Program-made: the position numbers and the translations under genes
From: Planctomycetia bacterium
GTDB lineage: Bacteria > Planctomycetota > Planctomycetia > Pirellulales > Thermoguttaceae
NCBI GenBank assembly: GCA_030527705.1
Contig: JAUNAI010000004.1
Span: 1-38,703 of the forward strand
Length of the DNA: 38,703 nt
Direction of reading: 5' to 3'
In this document: positions 25,437 through 32,711 of the stretch, one piece after another
Numbering within the stretch: the first letter of the stretch is position 1
How the letters are laid out: the number at the start of each line of letters is the position of its first letter
The notes under the pieces: model-generated
The model's database searches: none
What the model was told of the DNA's origin: nothing
What the model saw: the letters and a program-made list of their open reading frames with translations, nothing else

Positions 25437-26075
25437 TTATTTCTGCTGTTCTTCCGGTTTTTTCACAATCGAGTCCACAATTCCGTACTCGACAGCTTCC
25501 TGAGCCGTCATGTAATTATCACGGTCGGTGTCTTTTGCTAACTGCTCAACCGTACGGCCAGTGTCTGCCGCCATGATTTCGTTCAGCAACGCACGCGTTT
25601 TCAGAATTTCATCCGCCTGAATTTTAATGTCTGAAACCTGACCTCCGACCTGTCCCCAAGGCTGATGAATCATCACTTTTGCGTGTGGGAGAATAAAACG
25701 TTTCCCTTTCGCGCCGCCACCGAGCAACACCGCTGCCGCACTTGCCGCCAGTCCTACACAGTAGGTGTTTACCGGACAACTTAAAACGTGCATCGTGTCG
25801 TAAATTGCCATCGCAGCCGTCACACTACCGCCGGGCGAATTGATGTAAAAATGAATGTCCTTCCGGCGATTGTCGCTCTGAAGATAAAGAAGCTGCATCA
25901 CAATCGCGTTAGCTGTCGCGTCGGAAATCTCTCCCTGAAGGAAAATAATTCGATTTTCCAGCAGTAAGTCGGAAATCGTCATCTGTCGCTGACGCTGATA
26001 ATCTCCAGCGCACATCGGCTCAACCGGCCGCGACCCTGAAAAGGAGGAAAAGGGCGTGTTATTCATGTTATTCAT
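25437..26075 (-). CDS. clpP: ATP-dependent Clp protease proteolytic subunit (first of two)
   Basis: The 212-residue ClpP paralogue has triad S112, H137 (VMIHQPWGQ) and D186 (DTDRDNYM). The nucleophile context is [17 protein letters not shown] rather than the usual ASMGA, a difference that may alter the active-site pocket. [21 protein letters not shown] and [17 protein letters not shown] are standard. The ATG at 26075 follows GGAAAG and gives a short N-terminal extension before [10 protein letters not shown]. The longer in-frame ORF to 26156 overlaps the hairpin region and is rejected; a second ATG at 26066 is also possible. It lies downstream of tig across a small hairpin and 29 bp upstream of the second clpP, so all three may be one operon with partial read-through. 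Confidence 0.94.
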   Translation of the reverse strand: MNNMNNTPFSSFSGSRPVEPMCAGDYQRQRQMTISDLLLENRIIFLQGEISDATANAIVMQLLYLQSDNRRKDIHFYINSPGGSVTAAMAIYDTMHVLSCPVNTYCVGLAASAAAVLLGGGAKGKRFILPHAKVMIHQPWGQVGGQVSDIKIQADEILKTRALLNEIMAADTGRTVEQLAKDTDRDNYMTAQEAVEYGIVDSIVKKPEEQQK

Positions 26076-26154
26076 CGGTTCTTTCCACAAAAAAAGGTTA
26101 AATTGGGGCAAAACGAACTGAATTTTGGATGAAAAAAGATGTTCACTAATACGC

Positions 26155-26186
26155 AATAAAGCCGAATCGACGCGAATCGACTCGGC
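26155..26186 (-). terminator. Hairpin between tig and clpP
   Basis: On the minus strand, GCCGAGTCGA-TTCGCG-TCGATTCGGC forms a 10-bp stem with one G-U pair, followed by TTTATT. It is a modest terminator or processing site that may set the clpP:tig ratio. Confidence 0.6.
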
Positions 26187-26245
26187 AAGTCTTAAAACCG
26201 TTATAAACAGTCATTTTATTCTATTACGACAGGCAACGGATAAAA

Positions 26246-27670
26246 TTATTCCGCGTCTTTCGCTTCCGCGTCCGCGTCGGCTTCCGCTTCATCAGCTTTA
26301 CCGTTACCACCTGCCGGGAAGGCGACATTCGCCATCTCTTCCGGATACGGCTCGAACGTGGTTTCCTCGAATTCCGCGTTGTCCTGAATCATCTTCACAA
26401 CTTTACGTTCGATAATCTGGTTGCGAAGAATGTCCATCTGATTATGCTGCTCGATACGAGCACGGATACGACGAGCGGATTCCTGCGTACGAATCGCAAT
26501 TTCCTGAATTTCTTCATCATAATCTTCGTCGGTCGCGTCGATATTTTCCTGTTCCGCGATACGTTCGAGAATGAAGTGTTCTTTCAAGGATTTCTTGGTA
26601 TTTTCGTGGCTGTTTTGACGGAGCAAGTTGACATGTTCCTCAATTTTTTCAATTGGGAAACCACTACGCTGCAGTTCAAGAATCGTACGATACAATTCAC
26701 GTTCGGTCTGACGTTCCAGAAGAGCCGGCGGGAGTTCCCAGTCCGCGGATTCCAACAACATACTGCTGATTTTTTCACGGGCGGTCTGCTGCTGCTGATA
26801 AGCCATCTGGCTTTCCAGATTCATCTTCAGGAAGGAACGATAATCTTCTTCGTTCTCGAAACCGAGCTTGCTGAGGAATTCTTCATTCACTTCCGGCAGG
26901 TTCAGCTTGTAAACCTTCAGAACTTCAAACACAGCCTCCACTTCCTTACCACGGAGCAACACGTTCGGCGCGGATTCGGAAAGAGTGAACTTCAGCGTAC
27001 GACTTTCACCCGCTTTCACACCTTCCATCTGCTCGTCGAACTTCTCAATCGTGGCATCACTGAACAGGAGGGACGGACGAAGACGAATCGTTTCGTGATC
27101 GCTGGAGTTAATAATTTCGTCGTTGTAACGGATGAACAGTTTCGTGGCAATATAGTCGCCTGAGACCGCGCCTTCTTCAGATTCATCCAACTTCCCCTGA
27201 CGGGAACGGAACGAAACGGAAGCAGCATCCACATCGGCATCCGAGAAATCACGGACCGGTTTCTCGATTTTCATGCCTTTCCAGTTCGGAACTTCGAATT
27301 CCGGACGAACTTCGATGTCATATTCGAATACGAAATCGCCTTTTTCCGGAACCTCCAGCGCCATGTAATCGAACATCGGGTCACTGATCGGTGCCAGATT
27401 TTTCGTTTCATTGACCTGGGAAATACTTTCCATCAGAACCACGCTTTTCACGCGGTCAGCAACATCCTTACGGAAACGGGCTTTCACGATGCTCATCGGA
27501 GCACGACCGGGACGGAAACCAGGAATCTGAGCAACCGGCTTAAGCTGCTCATATTCTTTATCCATGAAACGCGCAATGTCGTCACTGGAGACCGTAACCG
27601 TGATATGACGCTCGCAAGCACTGCGTTCATCGACATTGATTTCCAGATTCAGTTTTTCGTTATCAGCCAT
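26246..27670 (-). CDS. tig: Trigger factor
   Basis: The 474-residue ribosome-associated chaperone contains a peptidyl-prolyl isomerase domain. The N-terminal domain has PGFRPGRAPMSIVKARF, which includes the ribosome-docking signature (family form GFRxGKxP). The PPIase (FKBP-like) middle has GDYIATKLFIRYND and KAGESRTLKFTLSE. The C-terminal helical arms (LERQTERELYRTILELQRSG, EQENIDATDEDYDEEIQEIA) form the cradle. The acidic tail (ADEAEADADAEAKDAE) is a lineage-specific extension. The start is the ATG at 27670 (MADNEKLN) after GGAAC; the upstream in-frame ATG at 27703 adds 11 residues without similarity. It leads the tig-clpP-clpP group; the next gene upstream is a tRNA. Confidence 0.93.
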   Translation of the reverse strand: MADNEKLNLEINVDERSACERHITVTVSSDDIARFMDKEYEQLKPVAQIPGFRPGRAPMSIVKARFRKDVADRVKSVVLMESISQVNETKNLAPISDPMFDYMALEVPEKGDFVFEYDIEVRPEFEVPNWKGMKIEKPVRDFSDADVDAASVSFRSRQGKLDESEEGAVSGDYIATKLFIRYNDEIINSSDHETIRLRPSLLFSDATIEKFDEQMEGVKAGESRTLKFTLSESAPNVLLRGKEVEAVFEVLKVYKLNLPEVNEEFLSKLGFENEEDYRSFLKMNLESQMAYQQQQTAREKISSMLLESADWELPPALLERQTERELYRTILELQRSGFPIEKIEEHVNLLRQNSHENTKKSLKEHFILERIAEQENIDATDEDYDEEIQEIAIRTQESARRIRARIEQHNQMDILRNQIIERKVVKMIQDNAEFEETTFEPYPEEMANVAFPAGGNGKADEAEADADAEAKDAE

Positions 27671-27773
27671 GACTTTTGTTCCAGTATGTCTTAGAGTCGG
27701 CATTCATCGGCAGAAGGAACCATGAATTCCTGTGTTTTCGCCGAGTCGTGCAAAATTGGTTCCAATATGGCAA

Positions 27774-27799
27774 ACGGCTCAAGCATTCGCCAGAGCCGT
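27774..27799 (-). terminator. Weak stem-loop downstream of the tRNA genes
   Basis: ACGGCTC (27774-27780) pairs with GAGCCGT (27793-27799). The T-rich stretch TCTTTTATTTTTG right after the second tRNA may add to termination. Support is limited. Confidence 0.35.
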
Positions 27800-27822
27800 C
27801 CCATTTAACTCAAAAATAAAAG

Positions 27823-27895
27823 AGCGGGCGAAGGGGTTCGAACCCTCGACAACGACGTTGGCAACGTCGTGCTCTGCCAACTGAGCTACGCCCGC
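27823..27895 (-). tRNA. tRNA-Gly (anticodon GCC), copy 2
   Basis: The 73-nt cloverleaf has acceptor GCGGGCG/CGCCCGC, D-arm GCTC-AGTTGGCAG-AGC, anticodon stem CGACG/CGTCG with loop TTGCCAA (anticodon GCC), and T-arm GAGGG-TTCGAAC-CCCTT. CCA is not encoded. It is identical to the copy at 27962 and sits 66 bp after it in the direction of transcription. Confidence 0.95.
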
Positions 27896-27961
27896 AAGAT
27901 GAATCTGAAGTAAAAAACTTTTCGACTCAAAATGATTGTTTTTTTTGAAAAATTTTTCAAG

Positions 27962-28034
27962 AGCGGGCGAAGGGGTTCGAACCCTCGACAACGACGTTGG
28001 CAACGTCGTGCTCTGCCAACTGAGCTACGCCCGC
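27962..28034 (-). tRNA. tRNA-Gly (anticodon GCC), copy 1
   Basis: Same 73-nt cloverleaf as the copy at 27823, with anticodon GCC in loop TTGCCAA. It is transcribed first, from the promoter at 28088, about 50 nt upstream. Identical tandem tRNAs suggest a recent duplication and high Gly demand. Confidence 0.95.
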
Positions 28035-28087
28035 AAGGTATTTATTTAAGAGAGTTAAAATTTAATTTCTCTCAAACAACAAAAGGA

Positions 28088-28115
28088 ATTATAACCACTT
28101 TCCGATTTTACACAA
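28088..28115 (-). promoter_or_regulatory. Promoter of the tRNA-Gly pair
   Basis: On the minus strand, -35 TTGTGT (28110-28115), a 16-bp spacer and perfect -10 TATAAT (28088-28093), preceded by CCCCC. No GC-rich stringent discriminator is obvious. The remaining part of the 28035-28415 gap is A/T-rich and otherwise empty up to the opposite-strand promoter at 28291. Confidence 0.65.
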
Positions 28116-28290
28116 GGGGGACACCCCGATATTTTTCAATTTTTCTTTAATTTCTTTCAATTTTCTTCTAAAATGCCTGATTTCATTTTCTCTTTTACTC
28201 CCTATTTTCCGTATTTAACTCGAATTACACTCCAGAAATAAAATTTTCTTTTTTTCTCCATAATTTAAGATTCTCTCTGTTTCAGAACCC

Positions 28291-28319
28291 TTGACAATTG
28301 GGGGGCTGTAGAGTAAAAT
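28291..28319 (+). promoter_or_regulatory. Promoter of the secreted glycosidase gene
   Basis: Perfect -35 TTGACA (28291-28296), a 17-bp spacer and -10 TAAAAT (28314-28319). The start of -35 plus spacer, TTGACAATTG, equals that of the Fn3-gene promoter at 718. The leader to the ATG is about 90 nt. Confidence 0.7.
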
Positions 28320-28415
28320 CGGAGAATCAGGGGGACAATTATGTCTGAACTGCAAGAAAAAAATTAAAACTGAAAAACTGGAAAACAGTAGAAACCTCAA
28401 GAGAAAAGGCGGATT

Positions 28416-31400
28416 ATGGGTGAAATGAATCTGTTTCGGAAACGAAAAGTGAGGCAGTGGGGAAATTTCTTCCTTTTACTGGCGTTCATGGTCGGGTACT
28501 CGTGCGGAAATTGGACGCAGTCGGCTGTGGGAGCTGAGAAAAAAATGGAGAATCGTGGAAATGCTGAGGCGGAAAACGTTACGCAGAAAACGTTGGAGGC
28601 GGACTGGTGCACAATTACCTATCCGGAAAAAGCAATTCCCGGCGAGACGTTTAACGTTCAGGTGACGCTAAAAGAAATCCCGTCGGGGAAAAAAATCGGC
28701 GGAGACCTGCATCACTCGCGTGCCGGGGCGTATGTCGGTTTCGCGTCGTGGGGCGGAAATCCGAAAGATGCGAAAACGGGCGAAACGGTGACTTTTCGGT
28801 ATAAAATGCCGGATTTCGTCGCGGAAAATCAGGGTGCGCAACCAATTTTCTATCTGTCGGAAAAAGGCTGGAATGAGGCAGAGCTGAAAGCGTTCGGACC
28901 GGTGATTCTACCACTGATGAATGATGAAATTCGGAGTCGATTCCGACCAAAAACCGCCACGCTGAAGAAAAGTTGGCTCGTTTTCGGCGCTCCGAGAAGT
29001 GAATCCGGGGGTGAGCCGGTCTGGAAAAGTGGTGAGAAAGTTGTCATTCCGGGAGAATATTATGTAGATCCGTCGGACGACTGGGGGAAAACGACGCTGT
29101 CGCTCTGGATTCTGGGACCGTGGGTGGACTGCCCGGACGGGAAATATACGGAGAAACGTCAGCATTTCTCCGCGCGTGTCGGTGTAAAGGATATTGAATG
29201 CGAAATCGGAAAGCGAGTGAAAACGTCGTGGACGATTACTCTGCCGAAAGCGTACGCGGAGGGGAAGCCGGAAGAGGGGAAGATGGGAGATTCTCTGCTT
29301 CTCGTGGGACAGTTTAAGGGACGGGATAAGAAGAACTGGCCCTGGCAGGCACGGTATGGATTGCCGACTTTTGAGCGTAATGGTGGGTATTTCGACGTGG
29401 ACGCGCCGACGCCGGGGAATCTGTTCACGTATGAAGAAGCGGTGAAAATGCTTGTCCGTCCGACGGAAGAGGGGCGGAAACTTGACGCGGGAAAAATCCG
29501 GTGGCGCGTGACGAATACGCAGGGAAAAACGGTTCTGGAAGGGACTGAAAATTTCCCGCCGGCGGATGGAAAAATGGTCGAAATTCCGATGAAAATCACG
29601 GAAAAAGGGACGTTCCTGTTTCGGGTGGAGTTGCCGGGAAAAGAGACACGGGAAGTGACGTTCGCGCGGATTCCGGATGTGGAAAAAGTCTTGAAAAACG
29701 GTCCGTCGCCGTTTGGCGGGCAGAAAATTTACGGGGATGAAGAGGCGATTCAGGCGGCGAGAAAGCTGGGAATGAGCGTCTGTCGCGTGTGGGCAAATTG
29801 GAAACAGCTGGAACCTGCGCCGGGGGTGTTTCCGGAAGAATCGTGGAAGGAACTACGGAGAAATCTGGACGTGCTGAATCGGAATAAGATTCGGCCATGG
29901 ATTTTGATTGACGGAATCCCACCGTGGGCGATTCAGAATCCGGAAGCGTACGGCGCGCAATTTACGGCATTACCGCTGAAAGATGCGGATATTGAGCGGT
30001 TTATTACGCGGTTGTCGCGCGAATTTCGAGACGATATTCTCGGTTTCGAGTGGCAGAATGAAATTATTCCCGGAACCGTCTGTGAAGACCCCGTTGCGGA
30101 TTATCTCCGTTTTTGTCGTGTTGCGGACGCGGCGTCGAAACGGGTGAATCCCAAGTTCAGGAATCAGATGGCGGGGGGATTGTGGCCCCAGACGTTCCGG
30201 CAGGGATTAATTGCGGGCGGAATCGCGGAATTTACGGATATTTTGCCGATTCATTATGGGAATGGAAGCACGGTGCGCGGTGCGTTCCGTGACCTGGAAA
30301 CGGTCGGTGCGTCGGAAAAAGTCGCGGTCTGGGATAATGAGACGGCTCGTGGAACTGCGACGTGGGGAATGCCGCTTACGGAAGCGATGCGCGAGACGGC
30401 ACAGGCGGATTATATGTATCAGAATTTTCCGGATGAACTTCTGGCGGGGTGCGAGAAAATCGTTATTTTCGGTGGTGAAGCATCTCCGGCGGGTGACTGG
30501 AGCCATTTTTGGGCGGATCACAGTCCGCGACCTGCAGCAGCTGCGTTGGCGGTACTCGTGAATGCGCTGGCGGATGCGCGTCCAGTCGGGGAATTCACGC
30601 TGGGAAAAAGCACGTCGCTGAAACTTTTTGAACGTCCTGGACGTCCACCGGTGATGGTGGTTTCCTCGGCGGAAAAGTCGGGCGAGACGATTCGTCTGGC
30701 TGTCGGAAAAAAGCGTGTGGTGGCGATTGACCAGCAGGGAAATGAGACGGAATTAAAGCCGAAAAAGGGAGTGGTGACGCTTACGGTCGGTGAAAGTCCG
30801 TATCTGGTGGAAGGTGGCGACGCGGATGTGCTCAAGGCGCAACTCGTTCTCTCATTTCCGGGGACGGGAACTGGTGCGGCGATGGAATTACCGACGTTCC
30901 GTGCCGTGGCGGGACAGCCGATGGAAGTTCCAGTCCGTTTCACGAATCAGTTAAAACGGCCGATTTCTTATACGCTGACGCTCGCGCTGGAAAAAGGGAA
31001 GCCGATTGCGGAGCCGATTTCCGGAAAACTCGCGGTGGGAGCTGAAGACGCAGAACGGCTGACGATCGACACGGAAAAAGCTCTCCCGGCAGGTACGTCG
31101 GTGGCGGAAGTGACGCTGAAATTTACGGACGACGCGTTACCAGTCGTGAAGCGTAAGATTCTCCTTCAGACCGTCCGCCCGAACGAAATCGGAAACCTGA
31201 TTCAGAATCCCGGTTTCGAGAATGTGGACGAAAATGTAGATGCGGAATCCCCCACGGCGGCGTTTTGGGGCGGTTCCGGACGGCAGGGCGCACGCGTGAA
31301 ACATGAGGATGCCAACGCGCTGGGACACGGGGATTATGTGTACCGTTTCGAGAAGACGGACGGGAAGTATTTTAACATTTTCCAGAACGTGCCGAAATTG

Positions 31401-32423
31401 CCGACGACGGGCGGAACGTATGTTTACAGCTTCTGGGTACGGTCCGATAACCTGACACTCGGGTCCAACATGGGCGGAAAAACGGTGGATGGTGAGAACT
31501 GGAACCGACACTGGTTACAGGTTTTTCAGGCGGCGCGGACACAGCCACACTGGCAGGTTTACACGAAACGCCTAGAACTGACACCGGGAACGGAAAGTCT
31601 TACACCTGCTCCGGTCTGTCAGGGGGACGGCTGGGCGATGATGGATAATGTGCAACTCGTGCCGTATGAAGGGACGGAGTATGTCGGTTTCGCGCCGAGT
31701 GTGGCGGGGACAGCGGGTGTTTCTGATACGGTGGGTACTTCTACTGAAAATAAAAAGACCGTGGAAGATTCCGGAAACGTGAAGAAAATCACGATTGACG
31801 GTGATTTGAGCGATTTTCGGAAAGACGCGCCGATTCCGCTTCTGGGAGCGAATCAGCTGAAAGTTCTGGAAAAATCGTACGACTGGTCGCCAAAAAATTG
31901 TAGCGCGGTCACGTATTTTAACTACGACGCACAGTATTTATATGTTGGCGTGGAGGTGATTGACGATCTCCATCAGGTCGGACTTCAGAATGAACGTTGC
32001 ACGGATAATGACGCGGTAAGAATCGGAATTCACCCCCTGAATCGGCTTCCTGGTGAGGACGGAAAGGCGTTCTGTCTCGATTTAAGCGCGGTTTCGCCCG
32101 GCGGCGGGAGCGGGAAACATACGATTTACCGTCCTGAAGCGTTTTCCGGCGGAATGAAGAGTGGGTCGCTTGCGAAAGATTCGTCCGTTTACGACATTTC
32201 CGTGCGTCGTGACGGGAATCGGACGATTTATGAAGCGGCGATTCCGTGGACAGAAATCGGCGTTTCTGGTGGAATCGGGCAGAAAATTGGCCTTTCTTTA
32301 CGCCTGACCGATTGTGACGGGAAAGGAAACAGCGCGAAACCGGCTGCGTACATGCTCTGGGGTGAGGGACTTTATCCGACATGGAGTCCTTCTGCGTTCG
32401 GAATCCTGACGCTCACGGAGTAG
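28416..32423 (+). CDS. Secreted multidomain glycoside hydrolase (clan GH-A) with carbohydrate-binding modules
   Basis: The 1335-residue product has a basic N-terminus and hydrophobic segment (NFFLLLAFMVGYSCG) that serve as a signal peptide, possibly a lipoprotein-like one. Residues 60-420 are beta-sandwich-like. A TIM barrel spans about 425-720, starting FGGQKIYGDEEAIQAARKLG. FEWQNE supplies the putative acid/base E549 after Asn, and VWDNET the putative nucleophile E642, the clan GH-A pattern near GH5/GH39. NLIQNPGFENVDENVDAESP (about 926) starts a CBM4/9-like sandwich. From about 1122, TIDGDLSDFRKDAP to the end is a CBM9/DOMON-like domain. A start at 28425 is possible. The protein probably cleaves a complex polysaccharide outside the cytoplasm; the substrate is not readable. 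Multi-hairpin copy B follows. Confidence 0.8.
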   Translation: MGEMNLFRKRKVRQWGNFFLLLAFMVGYSCGNWTQSAVGAEKKMENRGNAEAENVTQKTLEADWCTITYPEKAIPGETFNVQVTLKEIPSGKKIGGDLHHSRAGAYVGFASWGGNPKDAKTGETVTFRYKMPDFVAENQGAQPIFYLSEKGWNEAELKAFGPVILPLMNDEIRSRFRPKTATLKKSWLVFGAPRSESGGEPVWKSGEKVVIPGEYYVDPSDDWGKTTLSLWILGPWVDCPDGKYTEKRQHFSARVGVKDIECEIGKRVKTSWTITLPKAYAEGKPEEGKMGDSLLLVGQFKGRDKKNWPWQARYGLPTFERNGGYFDVDAPTPGNLFTYEEAVKMLVRPTEEGRKLDAGKIRWRVTNTQGKTVLEGTENFPPADGKMVEIPMKITEKGTFLFRVELPGKETREVTFARIPDVEKVLKNGPSPFGGQKIYGDEEAIQAARKLGMSVCRVWANWKQLEPAPGVFPEESWKELRRNLDVLNRNKIRPWILIDGIPPWAIQNPEAYGAQFTALPLKDADIERFITRLSREFRDDILGFEWQNEIIPGTVCEDPVADYLRFCRVADAASKRVNPKFRNQMAGGLWPQTFRQGLIAGGIAEFTDILPIHYGNGSTVRGAFRDLETVGASEKVAVWDNETARGTATWGMPLTEAMRETAQADYMYQNFPDELLAGCEKIVIFGGEASPAGDWSHFWADHSPRPAAAALAVLVNALADARPVGEFTLGKSTSLKLFERPGRPPVMVVSSAEKSGETIRLAVGKKRVVAIDQQGNETELKPKKGVVTLTVGESPYLVEGGDADVLKAQLVLSFPGTGTGAAMELPTFRAVAGQPMEVPVRFTNQLKRPISYTLTLALEKGKPIAEPISGKLAVGAEDAERLTIDTEKALPAGTSVAEVTLKFTDDALPVVKRKILLQTVRPNEIGNLIQNPGFENVDENVDAESPTAAFWGGSGRQGARVKHEDANALGHGDYVYRFEKTDGKYFNIFQNVPKLPTTGGTYVYSFWVRSDNLTLGSNMGGKTVDGENWNRHWLQVFQAARTQPHWQVYTKRLELTPGTESLTPAPVCQGDGWAMMDNVQLVPYEGTEYVGFAPSVAGTAGVSDTVGTSTENKKTVEDSGNVKKITIDGDLSDFRKDAPIPLLGANQLKVLEKSYDWSPKNCSAVTYFNYDAQYLYVGVEVIDDLHQVGLQNERCTDNDAVRIGIHPLNRLPGEDGKAFCLDLSAVSPGGGSGKHTIYRPEAFSGGMKSGSLAKDSSVYDISVRRDGNRTIYEAAIPWTEIGVSGGIGQKIGLSLRLTDCDGKGNSAKPAAYMLWGEGLYPTWSPSAFGILTLTE

Positions 32424-32462
32424 GGGAGTCATGAAAGGAGATACGGAAGTCGTCGCTGAAAA

Positions 32463-32525
32463 TCGCGCTTGCGCGACAGTCCCGAAAGAACTTCGTTTTA
32501 CTAACTGTAGACTTCAGTCTACAGT
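32463..32525 (+). repeat. Two perfect hairpins upstream of element B
   Basis: TCGCGC-TT-GCGCGA (32463-32476) and ACTGTAGACT-TC-AGTCTACAGT (32504-32525) are perfect stems with two-base loops. They lie just after the glycosidase stop and just before the multi-hairpin element. Loops this tight suggest DNA cruciform or structured 3' UTR rather than a standard terminator. Confidence 0.7.
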
Positions 32526-32534
32526 GGAGGTTGT

Positions 32535-32680
32535 GACTAAACTCTAATACCGATTTCACCCTGTCGGGAGAAATCGGCTACCCGTAATGTCATGACGTTC
32601 GTGGGGAGAAAACATTTTGCAAATTGTTTTCTCCCCAGACCCCTCTTTCAAAAACCTTTTAATCGCAGTCTTCGACTGCT
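32535..32680 (+). repeat. Multi-hairpin intergenic element, copy B (most regular copy)
   Basis: In order: GACTAAACTC; hairpin 1 with perfect GATTTC-A-CCC-TGTC-GGG-A-GAAATC; CCCGTAATGTCATGACG; hairpin 3, GGGGAGAAAAC with GTTTTCTCCCC (about 32603-32636); CAGACCC; CTTTCAAAAACCTTTTAATC; and terminal hairpin GCAGTC-TTC-GACTGC (32665-32679). It lies between the convergent glycosidase (+) and HzsA-related (-) genes and has no ORF. Confidence 0.8.
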
Positions 32681-32711
32681 TGCTTTTTCTTGTCCTTTCT
32701 TGCTTTCTACA

